Source of the DNA: an uncultured Clostridia bacterium
Lineage (GTDB): Bacteria; Bacillota; Clostridia; Oscillospirales; Ruminococcaceae
Assembly: GCA_945923775.1 (NCBI GenBank)
Contig: CAMELR010000005.1
Location: 47,985-111,984, forward strand
Direction: 5' to 3'
Length of the DNA stretch: 64,000 bases
The notes beneath the pieces were generated by a model, which searched no databases, was not told where the DNA came from, and saw only the letters and a list, made by a program, of their open reading frames with translations. Position 1 is the first letter of the stretch; each line of letters begins with the position of its first letter. The position numbers and the translations under genes were made by a program. This document shows positions 1 to 8,698 of the stretch, one piece after another.

Positions 1-372
1 CCGTTCCGGGCGGGGATATCCGCAGGAGCTCCGGTGGTGATGGTGTCGCACAATATCGTTAACTGCATAGACGACAGCCTGCCGGGGTCGCTGTCCGGGA
101 AAATGTACGCGTTCCTGCGGGAGCAGGGATTCACCGGCGCGGCAATGACCGACGACCTCTCAATGGACGCGGTAGGGGAGTACTGCGGGGAAAATGCGGC
201 GGCAGTCACGGCGCTGAAAGCCGGAGCGGATCTTCTGTGCTGCACCGACTACGCTTCCGCGGCGGAGGCTCTGACGGCGGCGGTGGAATCCGGCGAGATA
301 CCGGAGGAGCGAATCAACGAAGCAGTCACAAGGGTGCTGCTGATGAAACTGAACTACGGAATAATAAAATAA
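1..372 (+). CDS. Glycoside hydrolase family 3 (NagZ-type beta-N-acetylhexosaminidase), C-terminal part
   Basis: The reading frame is open from base 1, so the gene begins outside the window and only the last ~123 residues are seen. The motifs VSHNIV, a serine/leucine segment, and TDDLSMDAV followed by ALKAGADLL are typical of the end of the GH3 TIM barrel in NagZ-like enzymes; the TDDLSM motif carries the catalytic Asp of that family. NagZ removes N-acetylglucosamine from muropeptides or other GlcNAc beta-glycosides. The protein ends soon after the barrel, so it is the short single-domain GH3 form. A HAD hydrolase follows 12 bases later and is probably co-transcribed. Whether the protein has a signal peptide cannot be seen. 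Confidence 0.85.
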   Translation, partial: PFRAGISAGAPVVMVSHNIVNCIDDSLPGSLSGKMYAFLREQGFTGAAMTDDLSMDAVGEYCGENAAAVTALKAGADLLCCTDYASAAEALTAAVESGEIPEERINEAVTRVLLMKLNYGIIK

Positions 373-384
373 AGGAAGTGCACT

Positions 385-915
385 ATGAAATACTACATAT
401 TTGACCTGGACGGAACCCTCGCGGACAGCATGGGCTACTGGTACGGAAGCTTCCGGGAGGACGAGCGTTACGACCGTGAGCGAATGCAGCAGGTACGCCT
501 GGCGATGAAGGAGAAGTACGCGGAGATCATTCAGCCGCGCCCCGGAGCGCTGGAGCTTCTGGAGCGGCTTTACTCTGAGGGCGCTGTGATGTGCATTGCG
601 AGCGCTACCGACCGCTGGGTGTCCGAGCCGTTCATGAAGAAATTCGGGCTGGACAGGTTTTTCCGGTTCTATCTTGACTGCACCGAGGCGGGAGCCCACA
701 AGGACAAGCCGGCTATTTTCCTGCAGGCGGCTCAGCGGCTTGGAGCTTCCATAGCAGAATGCACCGTGGTGGAGGACTCCGCCTACTGCGCGGAGACTGC
801 GCACAATGCAGGCTTCCGGGTCATCGGAATATACGACCCGAATACCGCGCCCCGCGGGGACGTTTCGCAGTTTGCTGATGTGTTTATCAGGGAGCTTGCG
901 GAGTTTCCGGATTAA
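385..915 (+). CDS. HAD-superfamily hydrolase (phosphoglucomutase/phosphatase-like)
   Basis: A 176-residue HAD protein. Motif I is DLDGTLADS near the N-terminus, motif II lies in CIASATDRW, the conserved Lys in HKDKPAIF and the acidic motif IV in VVEDSAYC. These residues build the phosphoaspartate active site, so hydrolysis of a small phosphorylated metabolite is expected; the substrate cannot be read from the sequence. At 176 residues it is shorter than typical beta-phosphoglucomutases (about 220), with a reduced cap. A GGAAG ribosome site precedes the ATG. It sits 12 bases downstream of the GH3 gene, which suggests a sugar phosphate substrate by context only. Confidence 0.8.
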   Translation: MKYYIFDLDGTLADSMGYWYGSFREDERYDRERMQQVRLAMKEKYAEIIQPRPGALELLERLYSEGAVMCIASATDRWVSEPFMKKFGLDRFFRFYLDCTEAGAHKDKPAIFLQAAQRLGASIAECTVVEDSAYCAETAHNAGFRVIGIYDPNTAPRGDVSQFADVFIRELAEFPD

Positions 916-919
916 TATA

Positions 920-948
920 AAAGTGCAGACTAACACAGCCTGCACTTT
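920..948 (+). terminator. Stem-loop terminator after the HAD gene
   Basis: A 9-bp perfect inverted repeat (AAAGTGCAG / CTGCACTTT) with an 11-base loop starts 5 bases after the HAD stop. The T-rich 3' arm acts in place of a long U-run. Confidence 0.6.
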
Positions 949-967
949 AATTCTTGATTAGAAAAAA

Positions 968-997
968 GTCCGGGACTGAAATCAAGCAGCCCCGGAC
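968..997 (-). terminator. Rho-independent terminator for the cytidylate-kinase-like gene
   Basis: Inverted repeat GTCCGGG-a-CTG / CAG-c-CCCGGAC. Read on the minus strand it is followed by six T, directly downstream of the minus-strand gene that ends at 1004. Confidence 0.75.
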
Positions 998-1003
998 GTT
1001 TAC

Positions 1004-1603
1004 TTATTCCTTAAAATACTTCTTGATGAAATCCTCAAGCAGGTCTACAGAGCCTTCAATGCCGAGCGCGGAACTGTCGAGACACAGCTCGTAGTTCTCC
1101 GGAACGCCCCAGCGCTTGTCAGTGTAGTAGTTGTAGTAGGAGATACGCTGCTTATCCATGCGCTTTACGTACTCCGCAGCGTGCTTCTCGCCGATTCCAT
1201 AGGCGTTGATAGCGCGCTTTATGCGGTCCTCCAGGGGAGCCGTGATGTAGATGTTGACCACGTTGTTGAAGTCCCTGAGGGCGTAGTCCGCGCACCTGCC
1301 GATGATAAGGCAGGATTCCTTCGAAGCTATCTTCTGAATAGCGTTCAGCTGCGCGAAGAACAGCGCGTCATCAAACGGAACTCCACCCTGACCGTAGGTG
1401 GTCGAGAGCAGGTACAGGAAGCTGTTCGTGCGGCGCTCGTCGCTTTCCTCGAAGTGAGTCTTGTGTATGCCGCTGTCCTTTGCCGCAACGTCCAGCAGCT
1501 TGTTATCCCAGAAGCTTACGCCCAGCCGCTTCGCGAGGGTCTCGCCGATTTCTCTGCCGCCGCTTCCGTATTGTCTTGTGATGGTAATTATCTTCTTAGC
1601 CAT
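1004..1603 (-). CDS. Cytidylate kinase-like family protein
   Basis: A 199-residue P-loop kinase. The N-terminus MAKKIITITRQYGSGGREIG holds a nucleotide-binding loop of the cytidylate-kinase-like family (AAA_26), and LIIGRCADYAL is a second family signature. These proteins resemble CMP kinase but are not the housekeeping Cmk; the substrate is usually unknown. I place the start at the ATG at 1603 because GGAGG lies 9 bases before it; an in-frame ATG 30 bases upstream lacks such a site. A separate promoter is likely at 1664-1692, so the gene need not depend on the upstream minus-strand operon, from which it is separated by 178 bases. Confidence 0.85.
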   Translation of the reverse strand: MAKKIITITRQYGSGGREIGETLAKRLGVSFWDNKLLDVAAKDSGIHKTHFEESDERRTNSFLYLLSTTYGQGGVPFDDALFFAQLNAIQKIASKESCLIIGRCADYALRDFNNVVNIYITAPLEDRIKRAINAYGIGEKHAAEYVKRMDKQRISYYNYYTDKRWGVPENYELCLDSSALGIEGSVDLLEDFIKKYFKE

Positions 1604-1663
1604 GATGGATCGCCTCCGTCTGAGTAGCTTCACCTTTTTTACGGTGGTGTTTCCGTTGATATA

Positions 1664-1692
1664 AGTATATCACGAACGGACGGATTTGTCTA
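1664..1692 (-). promoter_or_regulatory. Probable sigma-A promoter for the cytidylate-kinase-like gene
   Basis: On the minus strand TAGACA, 17 bases, TATACT. The -10 is good and the -35 is weak. It lies 61 bases upstream of the chosen start. Confidence 0.45.
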
Positions 1693-1781
1693 CAGTTTTC
1701 ACAAGAATTTTCCTGTGTGATTTATATTTTTGTGGAATTTCACTACTCTGCCTACTGGATTTTAATTGAAATTGCCCACAC

Positions 1782-2429
1782 TCAACCCATGATGATCTTT
1801 TCCAGCTCTGCGGCGTCCTTGGCGAGATATGTAGGGTTCATCGCTGAAAGCTCCTCGTAGCCGCGGAAGCCCCACAGCGCTCCGCAGACGTCTATGCCGG
1901 CGTTGTGGCCGGTCTGGATATCAACGTTGCTGTCGCCGACATACAGCGCCTCGGAGGGCTGAACTCCCGCGCGGCGGATAAGCTCATGCGCGGCTCCCGG
2001 GTCGGGCTTGGCGGGGAATCCCGCGCCGAATCCGATAACGTCGTCGAACTCGTCGCCGAAGCTGAGTTTTATAAGCTCCTGCGTGAATTCGTGCGCCTTG
2101 TTGGAATTTGCCGCGCATTTTATTCCCGCCGCGCGGAGCTTCCTTATAAGCTCCGGAATGCCGGGGTAGGGCTTGGTGCGGTCGCACTTGTGGGCGGAGT
2201 AGTACTCCATGAAAATGTCGTACGCCTTCTGCTCGGTCTCCTTGTCGTGACCCGCCGGGAGCATTCTCTCGATAAGCTTCGGAATGCCGTTTCCTACGAA
2301 ATGCCGATATCTTTCCTCCGGGTGCTGCGGAAATCCCATGACTTCCAGCGTGTGGTTTCCGGCGGCGGCGAGGTCGCCTATGGTGTTGAGCAGGGTTCCG
2401 TCAAGATCGAAAATTACAAGTTTATACAT
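1782..2429 (-). CDS. gph: HAD phosphatase, phosphoglycolate phosphatase type
   Basis: A 215-residue HAD hydrolase with the normal length and helical cap of phosphoglycolate phosphatases. Motif I is FDLDGTLLNT at residues 7-16, motif II is in CAANSNKAHEF, the Lys in AKPDPGA, and motif IV in YVGDSNVDIQ. The expected reaction is dephosphorylation of a small phosphoester such as 2-phosphoglycolate or a sugar phosphate; the exact substrate is not proven. AGAGG precedes the ATG. It lies 36 bases after the TrkA-type gene on the same strand and is probably the end of the secA-like/mnmE/trkA operon. Confidence 0.8.
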   Translation of the reverse strand: MYKLVIFDLDGTLLNTIGDLAAAGNHTLEVMGFPQHPEERYRHFVGNGIPKLIERMLPAGHDKETEQKAYDIFMEYYSAHKCDRTKPYPGIPELIRKLRAAGIKCAANSNKAHEFTQELIKLSFGDEFDDVIGFGAGFPAKPDPGAAHELIRRAGVQPSEALYVGDSNVDIQTGHNAGIDVCGALWGFRGYEELSAMNPTYLAKDAAELEKIIMG

Positions 2430-2465
2430 GTCGTGCCTCTTTTGTTCGTTGTGTATTTGTGTATT

Positions 2466-3083
2466 TCAGACTTTTTTCGCGAATACGAGCTTGTCCTGCG
2501 TGCTCAGCGTGATGACCTGCCCGGTGTACAGCAGGAAAGTCCCGTTGGGACGGATTATCGCGAACAGCGATTCGTCCGGTTCAAGCTCGATGTCTCCGGG
2601 AAGGCTCCCGACGTACTCGGCGGGAGTATTCATCGTGGTGAACTTCACCGGATTGCGCTCGAGGAAAACCTCGGTCTCGCTGCTGACGTCCTCGATGGCG
2701 GCGCATGCGGACTGCACGGTAAGCCTGGTCGGGCAGACGGTGTGTATCCCGAAGCCCTTGAAAACGTCCACCTTGTCCACATCGGAGATACGCGCGAACA
2801 CGCGCTGCACTCCGAAGATCTCCTTAGCCATCTGAGCCGCCATGATGTTCAGGTCGTCGTCCTGGGTGACGGCGCATACCGCGTCGCAGCTTTCTATTCC
2901 GGCTTTTCTGAGCACATTCTGGTCGATGGGAACTCCGGTCGTCGTGAACCCGGAGAAATCCCCCGGGAGCCTGTCAAAGCTCTCCTGGCGGCGGTCGATA
3001 ACGGAAACGTCGTGGCCGCGCTTGTCGAGAAGCTCCGCAAGCTCTCTGCCGACGCGTCCGCAGCCGATTATCAGTATATTCAT
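2466..3083 (-). CDS. TrkA/KtrA-type potassium channel regulatory protein (RCK domain)
   Basis: A 205-residue cytoplasmic protein. Residues 1-120 form a Rossmann RCK_N domain with the NAD-binding loop GCGRVG at 7-12 and an acidic Asp in VIDRR at the end of the second strand; residues 130-205 fit an RCK_C domain. Such subunits gate TrkH/KtrB-type K+ channels in response to nucleotides or, in Firmicutes, cyclic di-AMP. No channel subunit lies in the window. A second, related protein is encoded at 8699-9361 on the other strand, so the locus carries two RCK genes on either side of the divergent region at 6.8 kb. It lies 20 bases after mnmE in the same operon. Confidence 0.85.
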   Translation of the reverse strand: MNILIIGCGRVGRELAELLDKRGHDVSVIDRRQESFDRLPGDFSGFTTTGVPIDQNVLRKAGIESCDAVCAVTQDDDLNIMAAQMAKEIFGVQRVFARISDVDKVDVFKGFGIHTVCPTRLTVQSACAAIEDVSSETEVFLERNPVKFTTMNTPAEYVGSLPGDIELEPDESLFAIIRPNGTFLLYTGQVITLSTQDKLVFAKKV

Positions 3084-3103
3084 GTTAACTCCCTCCGGCG
3101 GCG

Positions 3104-4477
3104 CTACTTTCCAACGCAGAACCGCCTGAATACTTCATCTATAACTTCGTCGCCGGCGCGCTTTCCGGAAAGCTCGTATACTGCGTCGAGAGCCTCCTCG
3201 AGCATAACGCCCACCGCGTCGGGAGTTACCCCTAGCTGCGCGGCTTCCAGCGCCGAGCTCAGCGCACGGTCGGCGCGTATAATGCAGTCGCGCTGGCGCT
3301 CGTTTGCGAGGAATCCTGCGTCCGGGTCCAGCCTGCCGAGATTCAGTTTTTCGCTGACCGCTTTTTCGAGCAGTTTCGCAGGCTCACCGGAGTTTTCACC
3401 GGATTTCGCGGAAATTACTGCCGGAACTCCAAGCCTTGCTGAAATTTCATTAAGCTCAAGCTTCTGCGGAAGGTCGGATTTGTTCACGACCGCCACTGTC
3501 TTAGCCGGGTCGAGAAGCTCCAGAAGGCGCCTGTCCTCGCCGGAAAGCTCCCTTGAGCCGTCGAACACTGCGAGGACTATATCTGCGTTTTCAAGCTTTT
3601 TCAGCATGATATCCACGCCGATTTTTTCAACTACGTCGTCGGTGTCGCGGATACCCGCGCAGTCCGCTACGCGCAGGACTATATCGCCGAGCGCTATCGT
3701 TTCCTCGACGATATCCCGGGTGGTTCCCTCGATGTCGGAAACAATGCTGCGCTGCTGACCTGCAAGGCTGTTCATCAGCGTGGATTTCCCGGCGTTGGGC
3801 TTGCCGACTATCGCGCAGGAGATACCCTCCCGGAGCATTCGTCCGGTGTCGTATCCGGAGAGCAGGTCGGCGAACATTCCGCGCACCGCCGAAAGCTTCT
3901 CGCAGAGCCATTCCTGAGTTACTACCGGGGTGTCGTCCTCCGGGTAGTCTATCCACGCGGAGATCTGGCTGGAGACCTCCATAATGCTGTCGGCGCACTT
4001 TTCCATGCGGCGGTAGAGCGCTCCCTCGCGCTGACCGTTGGCGCAGTTAAGGAGCTGGTCTCCCTGGGCGCTGATGATATCCGCTACGGCTTCCGCCTGG
4101 GTCAGCGAGAGCTTTCCGTTTAACAGCGCGCGTTTGGTGAATTCCCCGGGAGCCGCCGGCTGCGCCCCCGCCTTCACGCATGCGGAGAGTACGCGCCGGG
4201 TGACGTAAATACCGCCGTGGCAGGATATCTCGGCGGTGTCCTCGCCGGTGTAGCTGTGGGGAGCGCGGTACATCAGCAGCACTCCGTCGTCAAGCTGCTC
4301 GTCTCCGTCGAAAATTCGTCCGTATGCCGCGCGGTAGCCCTTCATTTCCCGTACTTCCTTACCGGAGACCGGCCGGAATACCTTCGCGGCGATATCCGCG
4401 GCGTTTTCTCCGGATATCCTTATAACCGATATCCCTCCTGCGGCGGGAGGGGTCGCTATTGCACAAATCGTTGACAT
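3104..4477 (-). CDS. mnmE: tRNA modification GTPase MnmE (TrmE)
   Basis: A full-length 457-residue MnmE. The N-terminal tetrahydrofolate-binding domain starts MSTICAIATPPAAGGISVIR. The G domain is inserted in the helical domain: P-loop GKPNAGKS at about 225-232, switch GTTRD at 251-255, DCAG at 272-275 and NKSD further on. The C-terminus is FCVGK, which carries the conserved cysteine. With MnmG it makes the 5-carboxymethylaminomethyl group on U34 of certain tRNAs; mnmG is not in the window. The start lies 10 bases after the SecA-like gene and has only a weak ribosome site, suggesting translational coupling. Confidence 0.96.
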   Translation of the reverse strand: MSTICAIATPPAAGGISVIRISGENAADIAAKVFRPVSGKEVREMKGYRAAYGRIFDGDEQLDDGVLLMYRAPHSYTGEDTAEISCHGGIYVTRRVLSACVKAGAQPAAPGEFTKRALLNGKLSLTQAEAVADIISAQGDQLLNCANGQREGALYRRMEKCADSIMEVSSQISAWIDYPEDDTPVVTQEWLCEKLSAVRGMFADLLSGYDTGRMLREGISCAIVGKPNAGKSTLMNSLAGQQRSIVSDIEGTTRDIVEETIALGDIVLRVADCAGIRDTDDVVEKIGVDIMLKKLENADIVLAVFDGSRELSGEDRRLLELLDPAKTVAVVNKSDLPQKLELNEISARLGVPAVISAKSGENSGEPAKLLEKAVSEKLNLGRLDPDAGFLANERQRDCIIRADRALSSALEAAQLGVTPDAVGVMLEEALDAVYELSGKRAGDEVIDEVFRRFCVGK

Positions 4478-4487
4478 TATTTATTTG

Positions 4488-6767
4488 TTACTTCTTTCCG
4501 AAAAGCTTCGCGAAGAATCCCTTCTTCTGCGGCTTTTCTTCCTTTGCGGCGGGAGCTTCCTTCGGTTTGCCGTCGGCTATTTCCTCGTTGTCTGTGAAAA
4601 CGCTGAGCAGCAGCGGCTTGCGCTTGAATTCCTCGCCGGAATCGTTGAGCAGGTAGGTGTAGGTGCGGTTGGGCATGAGCGGCTGGTAATCCTCAAGAAT
4701 ATCGCATTCCAGCAGGGATTCCAGCTTCTCCGCCATGCGGTCGGGGAGGCTCTCCGCCGCGCCCTGGTAATATTCCTCACAGGCGATGTTGTACTCCTCC
4801 GCAGGATTGCGCCCGGCGATCTGGGTGAGGTGTATTCCCTCGCGGAGGTACGCGGTGTAGTCGAGGTAATCGCACCAGAATTCGTTCAGCAGAGCCGCAA
4901 GGACGATGTTCTGCTTCTGCTGTAGCTCTTCCTCGCCGAATTTCTCAACTGCCTTCTCCCAGAGGTCGGGGGCGTGCTTCTGCCAGAGGTCGCTGGAGTA
5001 GGTGCCGTCAAGCAGGGCGGTGCGCTTCTCGAAGGTCATCGCGCGGTGCTTTTCGCCTATCAGCGTGTATTTCATGAGCTTTACGCGCTCGTCGAAGGTG
5101 TCGCCCTCGGAGATACGCTGTACGCGCTCCGCTTCCTTCAGCAGAGCCTTGTCCTCGATGGGGCCGCTGACGCGCTCCGTGGGGTAGTGCCGCCCGGATA
5201 CCAGCGACTTCAGACCGCAGCGATCCATTATTTCATCGTCGAGGGAGGAGAAAAACCTGCTCTCGCCGACGTCGCCCTGTCGTCCGGCTCTGCCGCGGAG
5301 CTGCTGTGTTATCCGCGAGGATTCACGCATAGCCGTAGCTATAACGAGCAGTCCGCCCGCCTTCTCGACCTCCGCTTTCGCGTGGCAGTCCGCGCCGCCG
5401 AGCTTGATGTCTACTCCGCGCCCCGCCATGTTGGTGGATATCGTGACCGCCCCCGGCTCTCCGGCGCGGGAGATTATGTCCGCTTCCGCTTCGTCGTTTT
5501 TCGCGTTCAGAACAGCGCACCCGATCCCGAGTTTGCGCAGTTCATCGGCAAGCTCCTCGGATTCGCCTATGCTTTCCGTGCCGACCAGCACCGGGCGGGA
5601 TATCTCGTGAGCCTCCTGGATCGCTTCGATGACGGCTTTGCGCTTTTCCGCCTTGTCGAAGTACATCTCGAGCGGGTGGTCTGTGCGTCTGCATGGGAGC
5701 CTTGTGGGAATGACCTCGGTGGGGAGGCCGTATATCGTGTCGAATTCCTCCTTGGACTGTATCGCGGTGCCGGTCATTCCGGCGAGTTTCGGGAACAGCC
5801 GCAGGAAGTACTGCAATGCGATATTTCCCATGATACGCCCGCGGGAGGTCAGCTTCAGACCGTGCTTCGCCTCGACCGCCGCCTGGAGGTCACCGGGGAA
5901 CACGCGTCCCGGAGCGGCTCTGCCGGTGAATTCGTCCACGAGGATAACCGCGCCGTCCCGCAGAATGTAGTCCTTGTCCTCCTGGAGCATGACGCGGGCT
6001 TTCAGGCAGGCGCAAATCTTCGCGAGGAGCCCGGTGTTCTCAGCGGCGTAGATGTCGCAGGAGAACACGGATTCCGCCTTGTCGGCGCCCGCGTCGGTGA
6101 GGTAGACGTTGCGGCTGTCGTCGTCGATTCCGTAATCGTCGTCGGTGAAATCCGCGACCTTTTCGTAGACCTCGGCGGTGCTTCCGTCGTCCTCGGCGGC
6201 GATGTCGCCTGCGATGACCAGCGGGATACGCGCCTCGTCTATCATGATGCTGTCGGCTTCGTCGACTATCGCGAAGTTCAGTTTCTGCGGGAACACCATC
6301 TCGGACGGCTCAAAGCACACGAAATCCCGAAGGTAGTCGAATCCGGCTTCCTTCGCGGTGAGGTACACGACCTGTTTTGAGTATATCTTCCGGCGGTCGG
6401 TGCGGGGAGTATCCGCGGTGATACAGCCCAGGGATATCCCCATGCTGTCGTACACCGGCTTTGTCCACTCGTAGTCGCGGCGGGCGAGGTAGTCGTTGAA
6501 GGTAAGTATCATCACCTGACCGCCGGACAGCGCTTCGTAGCATGCGGCGAAAACTGCGGAAAATGTCTTGCCCTCGCCGGTCTGCATCTGCACCATGTTG
6601 TGCCCGGTGAGCGCCAGCGCCGCGCCTATCTGCTCCGCGTAGGGGGTTATCCCGAGGGATTTTTTCAGCGCAATGTACACCCGGGAGTACACGGCGGTGA
6701 TGTCGTTTCCGCGCGCTCCGCCGTTCTCCGCGAGGGAGATTATTTCATTTATAAGCTTGTTATCCAA
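4488..6767 (-). CDS. secA: SecA-family preprotein translocase ATPase, short SecA2-like paralogue
   Basis: A 759-residue SecA homologue. Walker A is MQTGEGKT at residues 61-68, the DEAD-type Walker B is VDEAD at 168-172, and the late motif QLRGRAGRQGD is clear. It is shorter than housekeeping SecA (about 800-900): the N-terminus lacks about 20 residues, and the C-terminus ends in a Lys-rich GFFAKLFGKK tail without the zinc-binding CxC...C(C/H) motif. It therefore resembles accessory SecA2 proteins, but no accessory SecY or Asp proteins are nearby. The start codon is TTG at 6767 with AAAGGAGA about 9 bases upstream. It is the first gene of a minus-strand operon with mnmE and trkA, an unusual place for a translocase ATPase. 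Confidence 0.85.
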   Translation of the reverse strand: MDNKLINEIISLAENGGARGNDITAVYSRVYIALKKSLGITPYAEQIGAALALTGHNMVQMQTGEGKTFSAVFAACYEALSGGQVMILTFNDYLARRDYEWTKPVYDSMGISLGCITADTPRTDRRKIYSKQVVYLTAKEAGFDYLRDFVCFEPSEMVFPQKLNFAIVDEADSIMIDEARIPLVIAGDIAAEDDGSTAEVYEKVADFTDDDYGIDDDSRNVYLTDAGADKAESVFSCDIYAAENTGLLAKICACLKARVMLQEDKDYILRDGAVILVDEFTGRAAPGRVFPGDLQAAVEAKHGLKLTSRGRIMGNIALQYFLRLFPKLAGMTGTAIQSKEEFDTIYGLPTEVIPTRLPCRRTDHPLEMYFDKAEKRKAVIEAIQEAHEISRPVLVGTESIGESEELADELRKLGIGCAVLNAKNDEAEADIISRAGEPGAVTISTNMAGRGVDIKLGGADCHAKAEVEKAGGLLVIATAMRESSRITQQLRGRAGRQGDVGESRFFSSLDDEIMDRCGLKSLVSGRHYPTERVSGPIEDKALLKEAERVQRISEGDTFDERVKLMKYTLIGEKHRAMTFEKRTALLDGTYSSDLWQKHAPDLWEKAVEKFGEEELQQKQNIVLAALLNEFWCDYLDYTAYLREGIHLTQIAGRNPAEEYNIACEEYYQGAAESLPDRMAEKLESLLECDILEDYQPLMPNRTYTYLLNDSGEEFKRKPLLLSVFTDNEEIADGKPKEAPAAKEEKPQKKGFFAKLFGKK

Positions 6768-6838
6768 AGAGAAGGTCTCCTTTATGTTTATTTAAACCGA
6801 TATCTTTATTATATTACTTATTTTTCTCTCTGTCAACC

Positions 6839-6867
6839 TTGAAAATTCCGGCAAAGTATGCTATAAT
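6839..6867 (+). promoter_or_regulatory. Consensus sigma-A promoter for the GH130 operon
   Basis: TTGAAA at 6839-6844, 17 bases, TATAAT at 6862-6867. It is the only strong plus-strand promoter between the divergent SecA-like and GH130 genes. Confidence 0.75.
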
Positions 6868-6895
6868 AAAAGAGTGTGTATTTATATATAAAAAG

Positions 6896-6914
6896 CCGGG
6901 GATAAAAACCCCGG
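6896..6914 (+). promoter_or_regulatory. 5' UTR stem-loop before the GH130 gene
   Basis: CCGGGG, a 7-base A-rich loop, CCCCGG. It ends just before the AGAAAGGA ribosome site, so it may protect the mRNA 5' end or affect initiation. No long U-run follows, so it is not a typical terminator. Confidence 0.45.
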
Positions 6915-6929
6915 AAGAAAGGAACTTTT

Positions 6930-8117
6930 ATGTTAACAAAAGAACAGTTCGACGCAAGGCTTTCCAAGCTCGTCAGAGAGCAGGAAGAGCTGCTTGCACG
7001 CCCTAATCCGGCTTCTGATTTCTACAACGGGATCTACACCCGCTACCAGAACCCGGTGCTGACTGCGGCTCACGCTCCCATCATCTGGCGCTACGACCTC
7101 TCCTACAACGATAACCCCAACCTCATGGAGCGCCTTGGAGTCAACGCCGTGATGAATTCCGGCGCGGTTTACCTCAACGGAAAGTACTGCCTGGTCGCAC
7201 GCGTAGAGGGCGCTGACCGCAAGTCCTTCTTCGCCGTTGCAGAGAGCGACAAGCCTACCGAGGGCTTCCGTTTCCGCGACTATCCCGTTATCCTCCCCGA
7301 CACCTGCCCCGAGGAGACCAACGTATACGACATGCGCCTCACACAGCACGAGGACGGCTGGATATACGGCGTGTTCTGCTCTGAGAGCAAGGACAAGGAG
7401 AATCCCGACCTCTCCGCGGCTACCGCTCAGGCGGGTATCGTCCGCACTAAGGATCTCGTTACATGGGAGAGACTCCCTAACCTCATCTCAAAGTCCCCGC
7501 AGCAGAGAAACGTAGTGCTCCACCCCGAGTTCGTAAACGGCATGTACGCGTTCTACACCCGCCCGCAGGACGACTTCATCTCCACCGGCTCCGGCGGAGG
7601 CGTATGCTTCGCGCTCTGCAAGGACATCACAAACCCGGTCCTCTGCACTGACGAGGTGGTCATCTCTCCGAGAGTTTACCACACCATCACCGAGGTAAAG
7701 AACGGCGCCGGCGCTGTTCCGATAAAGACCCCCAAGGGCTGGATACACATTGCCCACGGCGTAAGAAATACTGCGGCTGGTCTGCGCTACGTCATCTACG
7801 TATTCGCTACCGACCTCAACGATCCTTCCAAGCTCATTGCAAGCCCCTCCGGACTGTTCATCGCGCCCCACGGCATCGAGCGCGTCGGCGACGTTTCCAA
7901 TGTTGCGTTCACTAACGGAGCCATCGTCCGCGAGGACGGCAGCGTTTATATCTACTACGCTTCCTCCGATACCAGACTGCACGTCGCTTCCACGACCATC
8001 GAGCAGCTCATGGATTACACATTCAACACACCGTCCGACCCGCTCCGCTCTGCTGACTGCGTAAAGCAGCGCTGCGAGCTTATCTCCAAGAATCTCTCCG
8101 GAGAGCGCAAGGTATGA
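6930..8117 (+). CDS. GH130 mannosylglucose phosphorylase (4-O-beta-D-mannosyl-D-glucose phosphorylase type)
   Basis: A 395-residue cytoplasmic protein without a signal peptide and with the length of GH130 subfamily 1. Conserved stretches include [51 protein letters not shown] and a five-bladed propeller pattern with [16 protein letters not shown]. Enzymes of this group in Ruminococcus phosphorolyse Man-beta-1,4-Glc to mannose 1-phosphate and glucose, completing mannobiose use after cellobiose 2-epimerase. No epimerase gene lies in the window. A consensus promoter and a 5' hairpin precede it. Its stop overlaps the next start by 4 bases (ATGA), so it is coupled to the NUDIX gene. Subfamily assignment rests on recalled family features. 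Confidence 0.88.
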   Translation: MLTKEQFDARLSKLVREQEELLARPNPASDFYNGIYTRYQNPVLTAAHAPIIWRYDLSYNDNPNLMERLGVNAVMNSGAVYLNGKYCLVARVEGADRKSFFAVAESDKPTEGFRFRDYPVILPDTCPEETNVYDMRLTQHEDGWIYGVFCSESKDKENPDLSAATAQAGIVRTKDLVTWERLPNLISKSPQQRNVVLHPEFVNGMYAFYTRPQDDFISTGSGGGVCFALCKDITNPVLCTDEVVISPRVYHTITEVKNGAGAVPIKTPKGWIHIAHGVRNTAAGLRYVIYVFATDLNDPSKLIASPSGLFIAPHGIERVGDVSNVAFTNGAIVREDGSVYIYYASSDTRLHVASTTIEQLMDYTFNTPSDPLRSADCVKQRCELISKNLSGERKV

Positions 8118-8662
8118 CGGAATACTTCGACCTATACACCGCAGATCGTCGGAAGCTCGGCAGGAAGATCCAGCGCGGAGCGCCGATACCTCACGGTGAG
8201 TACCACATTGTGGTGCAGATAATGTCTGTGAACAGCCTGGGTGAGATACTTCTCACCCAGCGTGTTCCGCAGAAAACCAGCGGCGGCAGGTGGGAGTGCA
8301 GCGGAGGCTGCGCCGTAAGCGGCGAGACCAGCCGCGAAGCAGCCGTAAGGGAGCTTTTTGAGGAGACCGGAATACGTGCGTTCACCTCCGAGATAGACCT
8401 TGAATGGACAATGACCACCGACAGCATGCTGCGGGATTTCTATATCGTCCATAAGGACGTTCCGCTTGACAGGCTGGTGCTCCAGTCGTCGGAGGTCTGC
8501 GCGGCGAAGTGGGTGACTTACGACCGCCTGTGCGACATGGCTGACAACGGTCAGACCACGCGCACCGTAGCAAGGTGGCTTGAGATACGCGGCGACGATA
8601 TCCGCAGATGTATCGACGAGATACGCCGCAGCGCCAGGGCAGGCGCGCCGAGAATGGCGTGA
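8114..8662 (+). CDS. NUDIX hydrolase
   Basis: A 182-residue protein with a complete Nudix box: G65, E71, R79-E80, E83-E84 and G86 fit Gx5Ex7REUxEExGU. The N-terminal [19 protein letters not shown] resembles the Nudix enzymes related to isopentenyl-diphosphate isomerase (YfcD type). It should hydrolyse an X-linked nucleoside diphosphate or similar pyrophosphate; the substrate is unknown. The start overlaps the GH130 stop by 4 bases, which implies translational coupling and perhaps a link with nucleotide sugar or mannose 1-phosphate metabolism; that link is inference. Confidence 0.85.
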   Translation: MTEYFDLYTADRRKLGRKIQRGAPIPHGEYHIVVQIMSVNSLGEILLTQRVPQKTSGGRWECSGGCAVSGETSREAAVRELFEETGIRAFTSEIDLEWTMTTDSMLRDFYIVHKDVPLDRLVLQSSEVCAAKWVTYDRLCDMADNGQTTRTVARWLEIRGDDIRRCIDEIRRSARAGAPRMA

Positions 8663-8698
8663 CCGCTCCGCCGGGCGCGTGAACTTTGAGGAGAAATC

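Noticed and set aside
1905..3758. Long plus-strand open frame opposite the HAD, TrkA and mnmE genes
   Set aside because: It is the antisense shadow of three well-supported genes, with no ribosome site or recognisable domain.
4974..6380. Long plus-strand open frame opposite the SecA-like gene
   Set aside because: Antisense to a clear SecA homologue; composition reflects the G+C-rich complementary codons.
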